Positions 28,147 through 39,883 of a DNA stretch of 64,000 nt are shown in pieces. Within the stretch, counting starts at the first letter, position 1. Each line of letters opens with the position of its first letter. The notes beneath the pieces are model-generated. The model saw only the letters and a list, made by a program, of their open reading frames with translations. It was not told the origin of the DNA and searched no databases. The stretch is from Clostridia bacterium (GTDB taxonomy: Bacteria; Bacillota; Clostridia; UBA1381; UBA9506): NCBI GenBank assembly GCA_017399695.1, contig JAFQBK010000011.1, positions 1 through 64,000 of the forward strand. The letters run 5' to 3'. Both the position numbers and the translations under genes were made by a program.

Positions 28147-28962
28147 TTAAGCAATCGCCTTTATCATTTCCGTAATTAAATGGTTAAAATTCTCTTTTCC
28201 ATCCGGGGTGTACTCCAGTTCATGCATCTTATCAAGCATTCCAGCCGCAAGATTGGTTACGAAGGACAGTGCAAAAACACCAAGACCTGCATGTGATGCA
28301 CAAATCACCTCAGGAACCGTAGACATCCCGACAACATCGGCACCTAATATGCGGAGCATACGAATTTCTGCCGGTGTCTCAAAACAGGGACCAGGCATAT
28401 AGCTATATACTCCCTCGCGCAAAGGAATCCCGTTTTCATCCGCTATTTTCCTTGCTAAAGAGCGCAGGGATTTCGTATAAGCATCACTCATATCATTAAA
28501 TCTCGGCCCAAATTCATCAATATTTTTCCCGCGCAGTGGCGTATCATTAAAAAACTTGATGTGGTCAGAAATCATCATAATATCTCCAACATTATATTCC
28601 TCATTGATACCGCCAGCCGCATTGGTAAGAAAAATATTTTTAACACCCAAGGCTTTCATAACGCGAATGGGAAATACAACCTCGTCCATCGAATAGCCTT
28701 CGTAGTAATGGATTCTTCCTTGCATCACAAGAACAGCTTTTCCTGAAATTTTGCCGAGGACGAATCTGCCTTTATGGTCGGGCGCGGTTGAAACAGGAAA
28801 ATGCGGAATATCTTTATAGTCTACAATTTCTTTTTCTTCCAGCAAATCAGCAAAATACCCCAGTCCGCTACCAAGCACAAGTGCCACAGAGGGCACTTGT
28901 GAAAGGTTGTTTTTTAAGTATTCGGTTGATTCTTTGATTTGTTTCAGTGTTGTATTTAACAT
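28147..28962 (-). CDS. punA: Purine-nucleoside phosphorylase (PNP-I, trimeric type)
   Basis: 271 aa. Phosphorolysis of inosine/guanosine for salvage. VLGSGLG phosphate site, [30 protein letters not shown] and the GMSTVPEV motif are typical of the trimeric PNP family (PunA/PNP1) and not of hexameric DeoD. ATG 28962 lies 5 bp after the purL stop with AAGGA 9 bases upstream, so it is co-transcribed with purL, linking synthesis and salvage. Confidence 0.93.
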   Translation of the reverse strand: MLNTTLKQIKESTEYLKNNLSQVPSVALVLGSGLGYFADLLEEKEIVDYKDIPHFPVSTAPDHKGRFVLGKISGKAVLVMQGRIHYYEGYSMDEVVFPIRVMKALGVKNIFLTNAAGGINEEYNVGDIMMISDHIKFFNDTPLRGKNIDEFGPRFNDMSDAYTKSLRSLARKIADENGIPLREGVYSYMPGPCFETPAEIRMLRILGADVVGMSTVPEVICASHAGLGVFALSFVTNLAAGMLDKMHELEYTPDGKENFNHLITEMIKAIA

Positions 28963-28967
28963 TAAAA

Positions 28968-31900
28968 TCAATCCTTAAAGTAGCGTACGCCGGATTCAAA
29001 AATCTTCTGATCCTGATCGCCGTAAACATTTTGTGCAACGCCGTTTCCGATACGCTCCGAATGACCCATTTTACCCAGAATTCTTCCGCAAGGGCTGGTA
29101 ATGCCTTCGATTGCGGCAACAGAACCGTTCGGGTTATATGTCGTGTCATAGGTCGGGTTTCCTTCAAGGTCAACATACTGCGTTGCAATCTGTCCGTTTT
29201 CTGCCAGTTTCTTTACCCATTCTGCGCTCGCAACAAATCGGCCCTCACCATGAGATACCGGAACCGTACGGATATCACCGACATTCACGCCCGAGAACCA
29301 CGGAGAAAGGTTGGAACAAACTCTCGTATATGCCATCTGGGAAACGTGGCGTCCAATCGTATTAAAGGTAAGCGTCGGAGAATCTTCACCCATCGGACAA
29401 ATCTCACCATACGGCACCAAACCAAGCTTAATGAGTGCCTGGAAACCGTTACAGATACCAAGCATCAAGCCGTCTCTGTGGTTTAACAACTCCATGACCG
29501 CTTCGCATACATCCGGATTACGGAATACCGTTGCAATAAACTTACCGGAACCCTCCGGCTCGTCACCGGCAGAGAATCCGCCCGGAATCATAATAATCTG
29601 ACTTTCTTTGATTCTTTTTACCATTTCTTTTGCCGATTCTTCAATGTCACTCGGCACAAGGTTTTTAATCACGAAGGTATCACAGACACCGCCGGCTTTT
29701 GTAAATGCACGTGCGCTGTCGTACTCACAGTTGGTACCCGGGAACACCGGAATAAAGATTCTCGGTTTTGCAAAAGTCGTACCTGCAACAATCGGGTGCT
29801 CATTAATAAAACTGAAGGTCGGCACCGCTTCTTTCGGCTCTTCGGCACGAATCGGATACACGCCGGCAAGCGGTTTCTGCCAAGCGTCAATCAAAGCGTT
29901 AAGGTCGATCACGCTATCTCCGCAGGTAATGCTTGCTTCTGCTTTGGTTTCACCGATTTTAATACCAGAGGTCGGTACGGTGTCCTTGGATACTTCAACA
30001 ACGATTGCGCCAATTTCCGGTGCAAACAAATACTCTTTTGCGTTATCTGAAAGCGTTACGCCGATTTTATTACCGAATGCCATCTTACTGATTGCCTCAG
30101 CAAGACCTCCGGCACGAACCGTATAGCTTGCGCGGATTTTGCCTGCCTGAATCAGCTCATATACCTCTTTGTACATTATAGTTAATGCTGAAAGGTCAGG
30201 AAGTTCGTCAGCTCCGCGTTTTACCGGCAGGAAATACAAATCACTGTCCGTTTCTTTTAATTCGCCGGATACTACCTTATCTACTTTAACCGGGTCAACA
30301 GCAAAGGAAACTAAGGTTGGTGGTACATCCATATCGTTAAAGGAGCCGGACATCGAGTCCTTACCGCCGATTGCCGCAAGTTTTAAGCCCGTCTGTGCCC
30401 AGTAGCCGCCCAAAAGTGCCGCCAAAGGTTTACCCCAGCGTTTTGCGTCTGTACCCAGTTTTTCAAAATATTCCTGGAAAGTCAGATAAATATCTTCATA
30501 CTTACCGCCGCTTGCTACAATCTTGGAAACAGATTCCAAAACAGCATAAACTGCACCGTGGAACGGGCTCCATGTAGAAAGTTTCGGGTCATATCCATAA
30601 GACATCAAAGTTCCGGTATTGGTATTGCCGGAAAGTGTCGGGATTTTAGCTGCCATACAGATATTCGGGGTCAGCTGATATTTTCCGCCGAACGGCATTA
30701 AAATCGTACCTGCGCCAATACTTGAGTCAAAGCGCTCGCAAAGACCCTTTTGGCTTGCAACATTTAAGTCGCTTATCAGGTTCATCCAGGCTGCTTTGAT
30801 GTCAGCAGGAACTGCTTTCTTTGCAAAGTAGGACTCCTCTTTCGGTGCGCTGACAACTGCATCTGCATTCTTCACTGCGCCATTGGTATTTAAGAAATCA
30901 CGGGAAATATCACAAATAACCTTGCCTCTCCAGTGCATCGTCAAGCGATTCAAATCCGTTACATCTGCAACCTTCGTTGCTTCCAGATTTTCTCTGTGTG
31001 CAAAGGCAATGAATTTCTCCATATTCTCCTTGGCAACAACGACTGCCATACGCTCCTGAGACTCAGAAATTGCAAGTTCTGTACCATCTAATCCCTCATA
31101 CTTTTTCGGTACGCGGTCAAGGTCAATAATGAGGCCGTCAGCCAGTTCACCGATAGCAACCGAAACGCCGCCGGCACCAAAGTCATTACAGCGTTTCACC
31201 AAACGGGTAACTTCACCATCGCGGAATAGTCTTTGCAGTTTGCGCTCTACGGGTGCATTACCCTTTTGAACCTCTGCGCCACAGCTTTCCAAGGATTTTT
31301 CGGTATGTGCCTTGGAAGAGCCCGTTGCACCGCCGCAACCGTCACGGCCGGTTCTGCCGCCGAGCAGGATGATAACATCTCCTGCTGCCGGACGCTCGCG
31401 TACTACATTTTCCTTTGGAGCAGCTGCGATAACCGCACCGATTTCCATTCGTTTTGCAATATAGCCTTCATCATAAATTTCCGTTACCTGTCCGGTTGCC
31501 AGACCAATCTGGTTACCATAGGAACTGTAACCTGCAGCTGCGCCGGTGGAGATTTTACGCTGCATCAGCTTGCCCGGAGTGGTTTCTAAAAGCGACTTTC
31601 TCGGGTCACCTGAACCAGTGACACGCATTGCCTGGTAAACGTAAGAACGACCGGACAGCGGGTCACGAATCGCACCGCCAAGGCAGGTAGCCGCACCGCC
31701 GAACGGTTCAATTTCCGTCGGGTGGTTATGGGTTTCATTCTTAAACATCACGAGCCACTCTTCTACTTTGCCATCGACATCCACATCTACGCAAATAGAG
31801 CAAGCGTTGATTTCCTCTGACTCGTCAATCGCAGTCAAATAGCCCTGTTTTTTCAGTTCCTTTGCCGCTATGGTAGCAATATCCATCAAGCAAAGGTCTT

Positions 31901-32708
31901 TGTGTTTATTCACATATAGAACTTCACGCGCTTTTTTATAATTTTCAAATGCAGCCTTTGCCGGCGCAGAATAAGTGCCGTCTTCAAAGCTGATGTTATC
32001 AAGCTTTGTTGCAAAGGTGGTGTGACGGCAATGGTCAGACCAATAGGTATCAATCATCCGCATTTCCGTAATGGTAGGATCTCTTTTTTCCGTATTTTTA
32101 AAATATTCCTGACAGAATTTGATATCCTCTAAATCCATCGCGAAGCCCATATCCTGAAGCATTTTGGAAAGCTCTGCTTCGTCTTTTTCAATGAAACCTT
32201 CAAGGACCTTAACGTCCTCAGGAATTTTTGCTTCCATTTCCAAAGTATCAAACTTATCGAGTGTGGTTTCCCAGGACTCGACAGGGTTAATCAAATATTT
32301 TTTAATTTTCTCTACATCAGCATCAGTAATATCACCAACCAAAACTGTCAGCTTTGCCACACGAACATTCGGGCGTTCTTTTTTCGACAAAAGCTGGATA
32401 CATTCTGCCGCAGAATCTGCACGCTGGTCATACTGTCCGGGCAAAAGCTCGCTGGCAAACACCTTTGCGCCTTCCGGCAAAGGATATTCTTCATCATACG
32501 CATAGTCTACCGGTGGTTCGCTGAAAATCAGATTTCTTGCTGCCGCATATTCTTCGTCCGTGATGCCCTCGACATCGTAGCGATGCACCAGGCGCACCTC
32601 ACGAAGTCCGTTAATCGACAGATTCTCCACCAGGTCTTTTAATAAATGAGTTGCCTCAACATCAAAACCTTTTTTCTTCTCCACATAAATTCTTCTTACG
32701 TTTGCCAT
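28968..32708 (-). CDS. purL: Phosphoribosylformylglycinamidine synthase, single-chain
   Basis: 1246 aa, ATP + FGAR + glutamine to FGAM. Large fused enzyme with N-terminal PurS-like part, synthetase halves (TYWSDHCRHTTF, FKNETHNHPTEIEPFGGAATC quoted in part, GGRTGRDGCGGATGSS) and C-terminal class I glutaminase (PGTNCEYDSA, nucleophile Cys in LGICNGFQ, GHSERIGN). It is encoded apart from the purF-purD run, with PNP downstream. The clostridial long form is common; purS/purQ are not needed. Confidence 0.97.
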   Translation of the reverse strand: MANVRRIYVEKKKGFDVEATHLLKDLVENLSINGLREVRLVHRYDVEGITDEEYAAARNLIFSEPPVDYAYDEEYPLPEGAKVFASELLPGQYDQRADSAAECIQLLSKKERPNVRVAKLTVLVGDITDADVEKIKKYLINPVESWETTLDKFDTLEMEAKIPEDVKVLEGFIEKDEAELSKMLQDMGFAMDLEDIKFCQEYFKNTEKRDPTITEMRMIDTYWSDHCRHTTFATKLDNISFEDGTYSAPAKAAFENYKKAREVLYVNKHKDLCLMDIATIAAKELKKQGYLTAIDESEEINACSICVDVDVDGKVEEWLVMFKNETHNHPTEIEPFGGAATCLGGAIRDPLSGRSYVYQAMRVTGSGDPRKSLLETTPGKLMQRKISTGAAAGYSSYGNQIGLATGQVTEIYDEGYIAKRMEIGAVIAAAPKENVVRERPAAGDVIILLGGRTGRDGCGGATGSSKAHTEKSLESCGAEVQKGNAPVERKLQRLFRDGEVTRLVKRCNDFGAGGVSVAIGELADGLIIDLDRVPKKYEGLDGTELAISESQERMAVVVAKENMEKFIAFAHRENLEATKVADVTDLNRLTMHWRGKVICDISRDFLNTNGAVKNADAVVSAPKEESYFAKKAVPADIKAAWMNLISDLNVASQKGLCERFDSSIGAGTILMPFGGKYQLTPNICMAAKIPTLSGNTNTGTLMSYGYDPKLSTWSPFHGAVYAVLESVSKIVASGGKYEDIYLTFQEYFEKLGTDAKRWGKPLAALLGGYWAQTGLKLAAIGGKDSMSGSFNDMDVPPTLVSFAVDPVKVDKVVSGELKETDSDLYFLPVKRGADELPDLSALTIMYKEVYELIQAGKIRASYTVRAGGLAEAISKMAFGNKIGVTLSDNAKEYLFAPEIGAIVVEVSKDTVPTSGIKIGETKAEASITCGDSVIDLNALIDAWQKPLAGVYPIRAEEPKEAVPTFSFINEHPIVAGTTFAKPRIFIPVFPGTNCEYDSARAFTKAGGVCDTFVIKNLVPSDIEESAKEMVKRIKESQIIMIPGGFSAGDEPEGSGKFIATVFRNPDVCEAVMELLNHRDGLMLGICNGFQALIKLGLVPYGEICPMGEDSPTLTFNTIGRHVSQMAYTRVCSNLSPWFSGVNVGDIRTVPVSHGEGRFVASAEWVKKLAENGQIATQYVDLEGNPTYDTTYNPNGSVAAIEGITSPCGRILGKMGHSERIGNGVAQNVYGDQDQKIFESGVRYFKD

Positions 32709-32756
32709 TCGATCTTCCCCTGTTCCTATATGTATTTATAAAGCTAATATATTTTC

Positions 32757-33353
32757 TTAAATTTCGTTAAACGAGGTCATCATTGCACAACCAAACTCAT
32801 CAAAGCGCACACGGCAGATTCCGGCGTGGTTTGCCTGAAAATGCCAGCCGCCGTCAACGCTCATTTCAAATAAAATGGAAAGAATGTTGCGAATACAGAC
32901 CTGATGAGTGACAATCAGGATTTTTCCGCTTTCGTGCTTTTCTAAAATCTTCTGAATCGCTTCCACATTTCTTTCATAGACCTGCTTCGCGCTTTCCCCT
33001 TGTGGAATCTCATATTCAAACCAGTTCTGATACCACTGCTCATTTTCCTCCGGGAATTTATCGCGGATTTCCTCCGGTGATTTCCCTTCCCAAATTCCAT
33101 AATTGCGGTCACAGAGTGATGTTAAAATTTCCATATCCATACGAAGACTATTCGCGATTGGCTCTGCCGTATCTTTGGCGCGGTCTAAAGGACTGGTATA
33201 AATCGCGTCAAGTTTTTCTCTTGCGAAAGTGCGGGCAAGCGATAAAGCCTGCTTCTTCCCACGCTCACCAAGCGCTTCGTTCGTTACGCCTATATATTGA
33301 TTTGTTACCGGATGATTCGTTTCCCCATGCCGAACCAGAATCAATTCGAGCAT
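32757..33353 (-). CDS. Histidine phosphatase family protein
   Basis: 198 aa phosphoglycerate-mutase-fold phosphatase. LVRHGET (catalytic His), TSPLDRAKDTA, CDRNYGIWEGK and VTHQVCIRNIL (second His) are present. Such proteins include CobC-type alpha-ribazole phosphatases and broad-specificity phosphatases; no cobalamin genes are near, so the substrate is left open. Lies 48 bp upstream of purL on the same strand. Confidence 0.88.
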   Translation of the reverse strand: MLELILVRHGETNHPVTNQYIGVTNEALGERGKKQALSLARTFAREKLDAIYTSPLDRAKDTAEPIANSLRMDMEILTSLCDRNYGIWEGKSPEEIRDKFPEENEQWYQNWFEYEIPQGESAKQVYERNVEAIQKILEKHESGKILIVTHQVCIRNILSILFEMSVDGGWHFQANHAGICRVRFDEFGCAMMTSFNEI

Positions 33354-33532
33354 CTAAAAACCTCCTATACTGCGAGGTCCTGCACTACCGCATTGCCTCT
33401 TTTTTCAAAATAAAAAATATTGCGACAAAAACTCATATATATCATATCATAAACCGACTGATTTTGCAAACAATTTTTCGTGAAACAACGCAATATTTCA
33501 GAGGCGGAAAAAAGGTCTTAAAAAACGCAAAA

Positions 33533-33555
33533 AACCGTCGGCTTTGCCGACGGTT
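33533..33555 (-). terminator. rpmB terminator
   Basis: AACCGTCGGC/GCCGACGGTT stem followed on the minus strand by TTTTTT. Confidence 0.85.
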
Positions 33556-33570
33556 AAACTCGCTTTTTTA

Positions 33571-33759
33571 TTAGTTTGCTCTGGTAACTTTATCAGAACG
33601 CAGGCAACGGGAACATACCGTAATCGTCTTCGGCGTACCGTTAACGAGCGCCTTTACCTTTCTGATATTCGGCTTCCAGGTACGGTTGCTTCTTCTGTGG
33701 GAGTGGCTGACCTTAATGCCAAAAACAACACCCTTACCGCAAATTTCACACTTAGCCAT
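33571..33759 (-). CDS. rpmB: 50S ribosomal protein L28
   Basis: 62 aa, typical length. MAKCEICGKG and TVCSRCLRS keep both zinc-binding CxxC pairs (zinc-containing paralog form); HSHRRSNRTWKPNI is the family signature. Monocistronic with a strong terminator. Confidence 0.97.
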   Translation of the reverse strand: MAKCEICGKGVVFGIKVSHSHRRSNRTWKPNIRKVKALVNGTPKTITVCSRCLRSDKVTRAN

Positions 33760-33894
33760 CTATATTGCACCTCCAATTACATCGTCAAATTTCATCTTTC
33801 ATAAAACAACGGATTTATTATAACAGAATTTTTTTTAGAATGCAAGCATTTTTTTACAAAGTTTTGAAAGTTTTTTGTAAATCTACCATTTTTA

Positions 33895-34737
33895 TTATAA
33901 TGTAGCCGCTTTTACCGTATTTTTCATCAGCATTGCAATTGTCATCGGGCCAACGCCACCGGGAACAGGCGTAATCGCAGCCGCACGCTCTTTTGCCGAC
34001 TCAAAATGGACATCGCCAACCAATCGTTTATCAGGCAATCGGTTCATTCCGACATCAATCACAACCGCACCTTCCTTAATCATATCTCCCGTAATCAGTT
34101 CAGGAACACCAACCGCTGCAACCAAAACATCTGCGCGCAGGCACGCTTCTTTTAAGTCGCGTGTTTTGGAATGGCAAATGGTAACCGTTCCATGCTGATG
34201 CAGAAGCAGCATTGCCATTGGTTTTCCTACGATATTGCTGCGACCAACAACTACACATTCTTTGCCCTTCACATCAATGCCGCTCTCTTTAATAAGCTCC
34301 ATGACGCCGGCTGGTGTACATGGCAGAAAATCGAAGTTACCAATCATAATTTTACCGACATTCACCGGATGGAATGCATCCACATCCTTTTTCGGCGAAA
34401 TGGCATTGATTACCGCTTCTTCATCGAGATGTTTCGGGAGCGGAAGCTGACACAAGATTCCGTGAATATCCTCTTTTTTGTTTAAGGTTTCAACCAGCGC
34501 CAAAAGCTCTTCCTGCGTGGTTTCTGCCGGCAGAGCATACTCTTCCGAGCGGATACCGATTGCCTCGCACGCAAGCTTTTTATTGCGCACATAAATTTTA
34601 GACGCCGGATCTTCTCCGACGATGATTACTGCAAGACCGGGGTTAATCCCGCTTTCTTTTAACTTTTCCACCTCTTGTTTTAACTCTTCCTTGATTCTTC
34701 CCGACACCATTTTGCCGTCCAGAATTTTTGCGCTCAT
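33895..34737 (-). CDS. folD: Methylene-THF dehydrogenase/methenyl-THF cyclohydrolase
   Basis: 280 aa bifunctional enzyme providing 10-formyl-THF for PurN and the AICAR transformylase encoded elsewhere in this window. [10 protein letters not shown] holds the catalytic Lys, CQLPLP and the NAD(P) motif [14 protein letters not shown] are intact, and the C-terminus carries [19 protein letters not shown] lies upstream of ATG 34737. The YgiQ gene reads 95 bases into folD in another frame. Confidence 0.96.
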   Translation of the reverse strand: MSAKILDGKMVSGRIKEELKQEVEKLKESGINPGLAVIIVGEDPASKIYVRNKKLACEAIGIRSEEYALPAETTQEELLALVETLNKKEDIHGILCQLPLPKHLDEEAVINAISPKKDVDAFHPVNVGKIMIGNFDFLPCTPAGVMELIKESGIDVKGKECVVVGRSNIVGKPMAMLLLHQHGTVTICHSKTRDLKEACLRADVLVAAVGVPELITGDMIKEGAVVIDVGMNRLPDKRLVGDVHFESAKERAAAITPVPGGVGPMTIAMLMKNTVKAATL

Positions 34738-36574
34738 ACGTTTTATTTCCTCCTTTATAGGTTGTCTGCTGTTTGGGCCTTATCAGGCATTCTTTTCCAA
34801 AACCGATTAAATCTTCTCTCCCCGCTTTTTTCAGCGCCCGTAGTACAAGCTCATAATTATCGGGGTTTTTATACTGCAGAAGTGCCCTCTGCATCGCCTT
34901 ATCCTCCGGCGATTTCGGGACATACACCGGCTCCATCGTACGTGGGTCAAGCCCTGTATAAAACATACAGGTTGAAACCGTACCGGGCGTTGGATAGAAA
35001 TCCTGCACCTGTTGGGGCGTGATGTGGTGTTCTTTTAAATATAAAGCAAGCTCAATGGCATCCAAAAGCGTGCTGCCCGGATGACTCGACATCAGGTAAG
35101 GAACAAGATACTGTTTCTTGCCGAGTTTTTCATTGATTTGATAAAATTTCTTTGTAAACGCATCATAGACCTTGCGTGAAGGTTTACCCATATATTTCAG
35201 CACATTCGGTGAAATATGTTCCGGTGCAACCTTTAATTGTCCGCTGATATGATGCTCACAGAGTTCACGGAAGAATCGGTCATTCTCATCTTCCAATAAA
35301 TAATCAAAGCGGATACCGGAACGGATAAAGACTTTCTTTACGCCGGGCAGAGAACGAAGTTTTCCCAACAACTCCAAATAGTCGTTGTGGTCTGCTTTCA
35401 GCCCCGGGCACGCCGATGGGAACAGACATTGTCTATCCTTACACACGCCTGCTTTTTTCTGTTTTTCACAAGCCGGCTGACGGAAGTTTGCCGTCGGACC
35501 GCCGACATCGTGGATATAGCCCTTAAATTCAGGGTCGTGCAGGAATTTATTTGCCTCTGCCAAAATCGATTTATGGCTGCGGCTTTGAATCGTTCTTCCC
35601 TGATGAAATGCCAATGCGCAGAAATTACAAGCACCAAAGCAACCGCGTACACTGGTCAGGCTGAATTTTACCTCGCTGATTGCAGGGATACCTCCTGCCG
35701 CCTCATACATCGGATGGTATGTTCTTACGTAAGGCAGTGCATACACGCGGTCCATTTCGCTCTGTGAAAGCGGCAAGGTCGGTGGGTTTTGAACTAAGTA
35801 ACGGTCGATGTGCTTTTGCACCAGAATTTTTCCCCTGATACCGTCTTGTTCTTCCGATTCTATTTTTACAGCTTCTGCGTATTTTCTTTTATCGTCTCTG
35901 GTTTCCTCAAACGATGGAAGATACCTTAGCTTTTCGTTTGCTGCGGGAGCTTCTTTTGTGAGATAGCAAGTGCCTCGTATATTCGTAATATCGTGCACGC
36001 TCACCCCGCGTGCAAGCTCGTCCGCTATTTGGGTAATCGGCTTTTCGCCCATACCATAAATCAAAAGGTCTGCACGGCTGTCCACCAAAATGGAGCGTCT
36101 AACCTTATCCGACCAATAGTCGTAATGCGAAAAACGCCTGAGGCTTGCCTCGATTCCGCCAATAATAATAGGAATATCTCCAAAAGCTTCACGGATACGG
36201 TTACAATAAACAATCGTGGCGCGGTCCGGGCGGAATCCAGCCTTGCCTCCGGGCGAATACATATCGTCGTGTCTCGGTTTTTTCGCCGCAGTATAGTGGT
36301 TCACCATGGAGTCCATATTACCTGCACCAACCAGTACGCCAAATCTCGGCCTTCCTAATGTCTGGAAGGCCTCGGCACTCTGCCAGTCCGGCTGCGCTAT
36401 GATTCCCACACGGTAGCCCGCGGCAGTAAGTACGCGCGTAATGATTGCATGGCCAAAGCTTGGATGGTCAACATAGGCATCGCCTGAAATGTACAGAAAA
36501 TCAAGCCGGTCCCAGCCCAGCTGATTCATATCTTCTTTTGAAACAGGCAAAAAACCAAGCTCAATTCCGTTCAT
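34643..36574 (-). CDS. ygiQ: YgiQ family radical SAM protein
   Basis: 643 aa. N-terminal ~290 residues (DUF3362-flanked YgiQ_N type: [31 protein letters not shown]), radical SAM core with CFGACNFC cluster, and C-terminal [20 protein letters not shown]. The last ~30 residues are basic (KRKRD end) and are encoded within the folD start region in a different frame. Function in the family is unknown. It follows ftsK by 12 bp. Confidence 0.9.
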   Translation of the reverse strand: MNGIELGFLPVSKEDMNQLGWDRLDFLYISGDAYVDHPSFGHAIITRVLTAAGYRVGIIAQPDWQSAEAFQTLGRPRFGVLVGAGNMDSMVNHYTAAKKPRHDDMYSPGGKAGFRPDRATIVYCNRIREAFGDIPIIIGGIEASLRRFSHYDYWSDKVRRSILVDSRADLLIYGMGEKPITQIADELARGVSVHDITNIRGTCYLTKEAPAANEKLRYLPSFEETRDDKRKYAEAVKIESEEQDGIRGKILVQKHIDRYLVQNPPTLPLSQSEMDRVYALPYVRTYHPMYEAAGGIPAISEVKFSLTSVRGCFGACNFCALAFHQGRTIQSRSHKSILAEANKFLHDPEFKGYIHDVGGPTANFRQPACEKQKKAGVCKDRQCLFPSACPGLKADHNDYLELLGKLRSLPGVKKVFIRSGIRFDYLLEDENDRFFRELCEHHISGQLKVAPEHISPNVLKYMGKPSRKVYDAFTKKFYQINEKLGKKQYLVPYLMSSHPGSTLLDAIELALYLKEHHITPQQVQDFYPTPGTVSTCMFYTGLDPRTMEPVYVPKSPEDKAMQRALLQYKNPDNYELVLRALKKAGREDLIGFGKECLIRPKQQTTYKGGNKTYERKNSGRQNGVGKNQGRVKTRGGKVKRKRD

Positions 36575-36586
36575 ACAATCCTCGCT

Positions 36587-39121
36587 TTATGATAGACTCA
36601 TTTCCAGATAATCTTCTTTTGTAATCAATACTTCTCTCGGTTTACTTCCTTCCGGCGGTCCAATCCAGCCGCGTTCTTCCATCTGGTCGATAATGCGTGC
36701 GGCACGGGAGAAACCGATTTTCAAGCGGCGCTGCAGGTACGACGCTGAAATTTTGCCGGAGTCAACCGCTATTTCGATTGCGCGCGGCAAAAGCTCATCA
36801 TTGTCCTCGGAATCGCCGTTTGGTTCATTGACATTGACCGGCTTACCTTTATCAATCTTTTCAATAATATCTTCATCATAACGAACGCTTGAACCGTGCT
36901 TAATAAACTCAACTACACGCTCGACTTCTTTATCAGAAATAAACGCGCCCTGAAGTCTGGTAGGTTTCGGCGCACCCACCGGTGAAAAGAGCATATCTCC
37001 ACGGCCTAAAAGCTTTTCTGCTCCACCGGCATCTAAAATCGTACGGCTATCAATCTGTGAGGAAACTGCAAATGCGATACGGGACGGGATGTTTGCCTTG
37101 ATAAGACCAGTGATAACATCGACCGACGGACGCTGTGTCGCAATCACCAAATGCATTCCCGCCGCACGCGCCATTTGCGCCAAACGGCAGATAGAATCCT
37201 CAACCTCTTTCGGTGCAACCATCATCAGGTCTGCAAGCTCATCAATAATAATTACGATATGCGGCAAGGTATTTTCCTTTCCGCTTTCTAAAATCATTTC
37301 ATTATAACCCTTCATATCACGCACATTTGCCTCAGCAAACATATTATAACGGCGGGTCATTTCCTGTACAGCCCAATACAGTGCACCGGAGGCGCGTCTC
37401 GGGTCAGTAACAACCGGAATCAAAAGATGCGGGATACCGTTATAGATTCCGAGTTCAACAACCTTCGGGTCAATCATTAAAAGCTTAACCTCATTGGGGT
37501 CTGCTTTATAAACGATACTCGTAATTAAGGTATTAATGCACACACTCTTACCCGAACCCGTTGCACCGGCAATCAGCACGTGCGGCATTTTACCGATATC
37601 GCAGACAATACTGCGTCCCGTAATATCCTTACCAAGTGCGAACGAAAGCTTCGACGGGAAGTTTCTGAATTCATCCGAATCAATGACCTCGCGGATATGG
37701 ACGGTATCAATGCTCTTATTCGGTATCTCAACACCAACGGCTTCTTTATTCGGAACCGGTGCAATACGGACATTATTAACCGCAAGTCGCATTGTGATAT
37801 CTTCTGCAAGGCCAACAATCTTGCTGACCTTAACGCCCTCGCCCGGCTTTAGTTCATAGCGGGTAACCGTCGGGCCTTTACTTACATTTAAAAGTTTGGC
37901 TTCCACATTAAAGCTTTTTAATGTACTAATCAGTTTCTGCGCCGTTTCACGCAGTTCATCACGGGAATTTAAGCCGTCCGAACCGCCGCCCGGATGGTCT
38001 AAAAGAGCAATATCCGGATAGGTATAAGGAATTCTTTCGTAGATGTCCTCTTCGATTTCTTCGGTCACATCCTCCATTCCCTGCACTCGTTCCGGTCGTA
38101 CAATTCTGGGACTGTCTGTGCCCTCATCCGAAATTGCGGAATCATCCTCTGTATTTTCTTCATATCCTATATGCGTCACAGGTGCTAACGGACGGTCTTC
38201 ACGAACATCTGCCGGCTCATTTTGACTTGCTACAGGTTCGCCTAATGCGGAATCAACCACCTCATTAATATGCTCCATCTCCCACGGAAATACGGGAAGA
38301 TTTTCAAACTCATCGTCCGCATCCTGCGTACTGTCGGATGCACCAACTCCGGTAAAGACCTTTCCGCTCGGTTTCTTATGCTCAGTTCGAATCACATCAT
38401 CTTCACCAAAATCAGCTATTTTTTTCTCTTTCGCTTCCCGCGATTGTTCTTTCGTTTGTTTGCTCATTAGCTGCTCAATCGCCAGCTGTTCTGCCTGCTT
38501 TTTTGCTTTCGCCTCCATCACCATACGAACAATCAGGCGAAGAAGTGCCTTGACCGGAGACCACTTGGTGATAAACATAATTAAAACAATCAGTGCGGTA
38601 AAAAGCACAATACCCGTTGCTACATTTCCAATCATGCCACGCAGTACGTCCGTCAGAATACCACCCAAAAGACCTCCGCCGATGCCCAGTCCACCCTCCG
38701 AGATATAAATATTCATACTTGGAAGTTGAATTGGATTATACTGCGGCATCCAGGAAAACAGATGGCAAATGGAGCTGATGACCCACAAGCCTACAAGGGC
38801 AAGAATATACTTCCCCTTATTCTCTTCATAATATTTATTGATGCCACGGTGAATTCCGTTAACAATTAAAAACAAAGGCAGTAAATATGCAGGAAAGCCC
38901 AGTACACCCAACAAAAAGGCGCGAATCCACTCACTCAAAAAGCCGGAAGGAAGATACATGAAAATCCCCAGCAAAAGACCGGCTACCACCGTAAACAGCG
39001 TAACCATCTCAAGACGCATTTCTCCGTTTTGCGCCTGCTTTTTACGCGATGCCGTTCCTTTCTTTGTTGCCGACTTCTTCTGCGTAGAAGAAATCTTCAG
39101 TTTTTTCTTGCCTGCAGCCAT
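36587..39121 (-). CDS. ftsK: FtsK/SpoIIIE DNA translocase
   Basis: 844 aa. Basic N-terminus, four to five membrane helices (residues ~35-200), acidic low-complexity linker, then the motor: Walker [10 protein letters not shown], Walker [21 protein letters not shown]-type arginine region ([19 protein letters not shown]) and a C-terminal gamma winged helix ([10 protein letters not shown]...[10 protein letters not shown]). It pumps chromosomal DNA during division and, in a spore-former, into the forespore. ATG 39121 follows AAAGGAG; an extension of 11 codons upstream is rejected. First gene of ftsK-ygiQ-folD. Confidence 0.96.
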   Translation of the reverse strand: MAAGKKKLKISSTQKKSATKKGTASRKKQAQNGEMRLEMVTLFTVVAGLLLGIFMYLPSGFLSEWIRAFLLGVLGFPAYLLPLFLIVNGIHRGINKYYEENKGKYILALVGLWVISSICHLFSWMPQYNPIQLPSMNIYISEGGLGIGGGLLGGILTDVLRGMIGNVATGIVLFTALIVLIMFITKWSPVKALLRLIVRMVMEAKAKKQAEQLAIEQLMSKQTKEQSREAKEKKIADFGEDDVIRTEHKKPSGKVFTGVGASDSTQDADDEFENLPVFPWEMEHINEVVDSALGEPVASQNEPADVREDRPLAPVTHIGYEENTEDDSAISDEGTDSPRIVRPERVQGMEDVTEEIEEDIYERIPYTYPDIALLDHPGGGSDGLNSRDELRETAQKLISTLKSFNVEAKLLNVSKGPTVTRYELKPGEGVKVSKIVGLAEDITMRLAVNNVRIAPVPNKEAVGVEIPNKSIDTVHIREVIDSDEFRNFPSKLSFALGKDITGRSIVCDIGKMPHVLIAGATGSGKSVCINTLITSIVYKADPNEVKLLMIDPKVVELGIYNGIPHLLIPVVTDPRRASGALYWAVQEMTRRYNMFAEANVRDMKGYNEMILESGKENTLPHIVIIIDELADLMMVAPKEVEDSICRLAQMARAAGMHLVIATQRPSVDVITGLIKANIPSRIAFAVSSQIDSRTILDAGGAEKLLGRGDMLFSPVGAPKPTRLQGAFISDKEVERVVEFIKHGSSVRYDEDIIEKIDKGKPVNVNEPNGDSEDNDELLPRAIEIAVDSGKISASYLQRRLKIGFSRAARIIDQMEERGWIGPPEGSKPREVLITKEDYLEMSLS

Positions 39122-39247
39122 AGAATTACTCCTTTTTCTTGCAAATATCAACAATTTGTGTCATTATATAATAGTATCATATCATAAAACATCAGGAATT
39201 TCCAGTCTTTTTGAAAAAAAGAACATTAATTTATAAGGGTGAATACA

Positions 39248-39649
39248 ATGAAAGAAAGACTCATCTCCGCTATCGCCATCAGCATTGGAATTACTGCATT
39301 AACGGCAGTCGGAACTTATTTTCTGTTAAAAGATAAACCGGATGATACGAAAATCTCTCCCGCTACGACAGAGATAAGAATCGAAACGACAGAAAATGCT
39401 GTTTCTACCAATATAAATAGTAGAGAAAAATCAATCGAAATACCGGAAGAAGAAAAAATTGATTTAAACTCTGCCTCAAAAGAAGAACTCACTACTCTCC
39501 CCGGCATCGGTCCGTCGCTTGCAGAACGAATCATTGCGTTCCGCAACGAAACGCCATTTAAGACCGTTTATGACCTCAAAAAAGTCAGTGGAATTGGGGA
39601 TAAAACCTTCAAAAATATCGAAAAATTTATCGTTGTGCGCCTAAAATAA
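39248..39649 (+). CDS. ComEA-like helix-hairpin-helix protein
   Basis: 133 aa. One N-terminal membrane helix, a Thr/Glu-rich linker, then a C-terminal HhH pair: LNSASKEELTTLPGIGPSLA and YDLKKVSGIGDKTFKNI. ComEA is the membrane DNA receptor in transformation; here no comEC/comEB is adjacent, so competence is not shown. ATG 39248 with AAGGG upstream preferred over GTG 39239. Confidence 0.85.
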   Translation: MKERLISAIAISIGITALTAVGTYFLLKDKPDDTKISPATTEIRIETTENAVSTNINSREKSIEIPEEEKIDLNSASKEELTTLPGIGPSLAERIIAFRNETPFKTVYDLKKVSGIGDKTFKNIEKFIVVRLK

Positions 39650-39779
39650 TCTCCTAATTTCTGTAATACTTTTCAATTTTTTGGTAAAATTAAAAGCAAG
39701 AAACGAAAAAATCTTCATTTTTGGAATATTTTTACATATTTTTGCTTATACTGTGCTATAAAGGCGCTAAAACACGACG

Positions 39780-39803
39780 CTTCCATTTTGTGGAAGTTTT
39801 TTT
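39780..39803 (+). terminator. Hairpin terminator after comEA-like gene
   Basis: CTTCCA/TGGAAG stem, 5-base loop, seven T residues. Confidence 0.75.
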
Positions 39804-39836
39804 ATTAATGTTTTTTGCTTAAAAAACGTCATTTGT

Positions 39837-39865
39837 TTGACTTTTCGCTAAAAATGTTTTATAAT
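39837..39865 (+). promoter_or_regulatory. Sigma-A promoter of the G5/3D protein
   Basis: TTGACT (39837-39842), 17-bp spacer, perfect TATAAT (39860-39865). Confidence 0.8.
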
Positions 39866-39883
39866 AGTCAGCGTCCTATTGGT

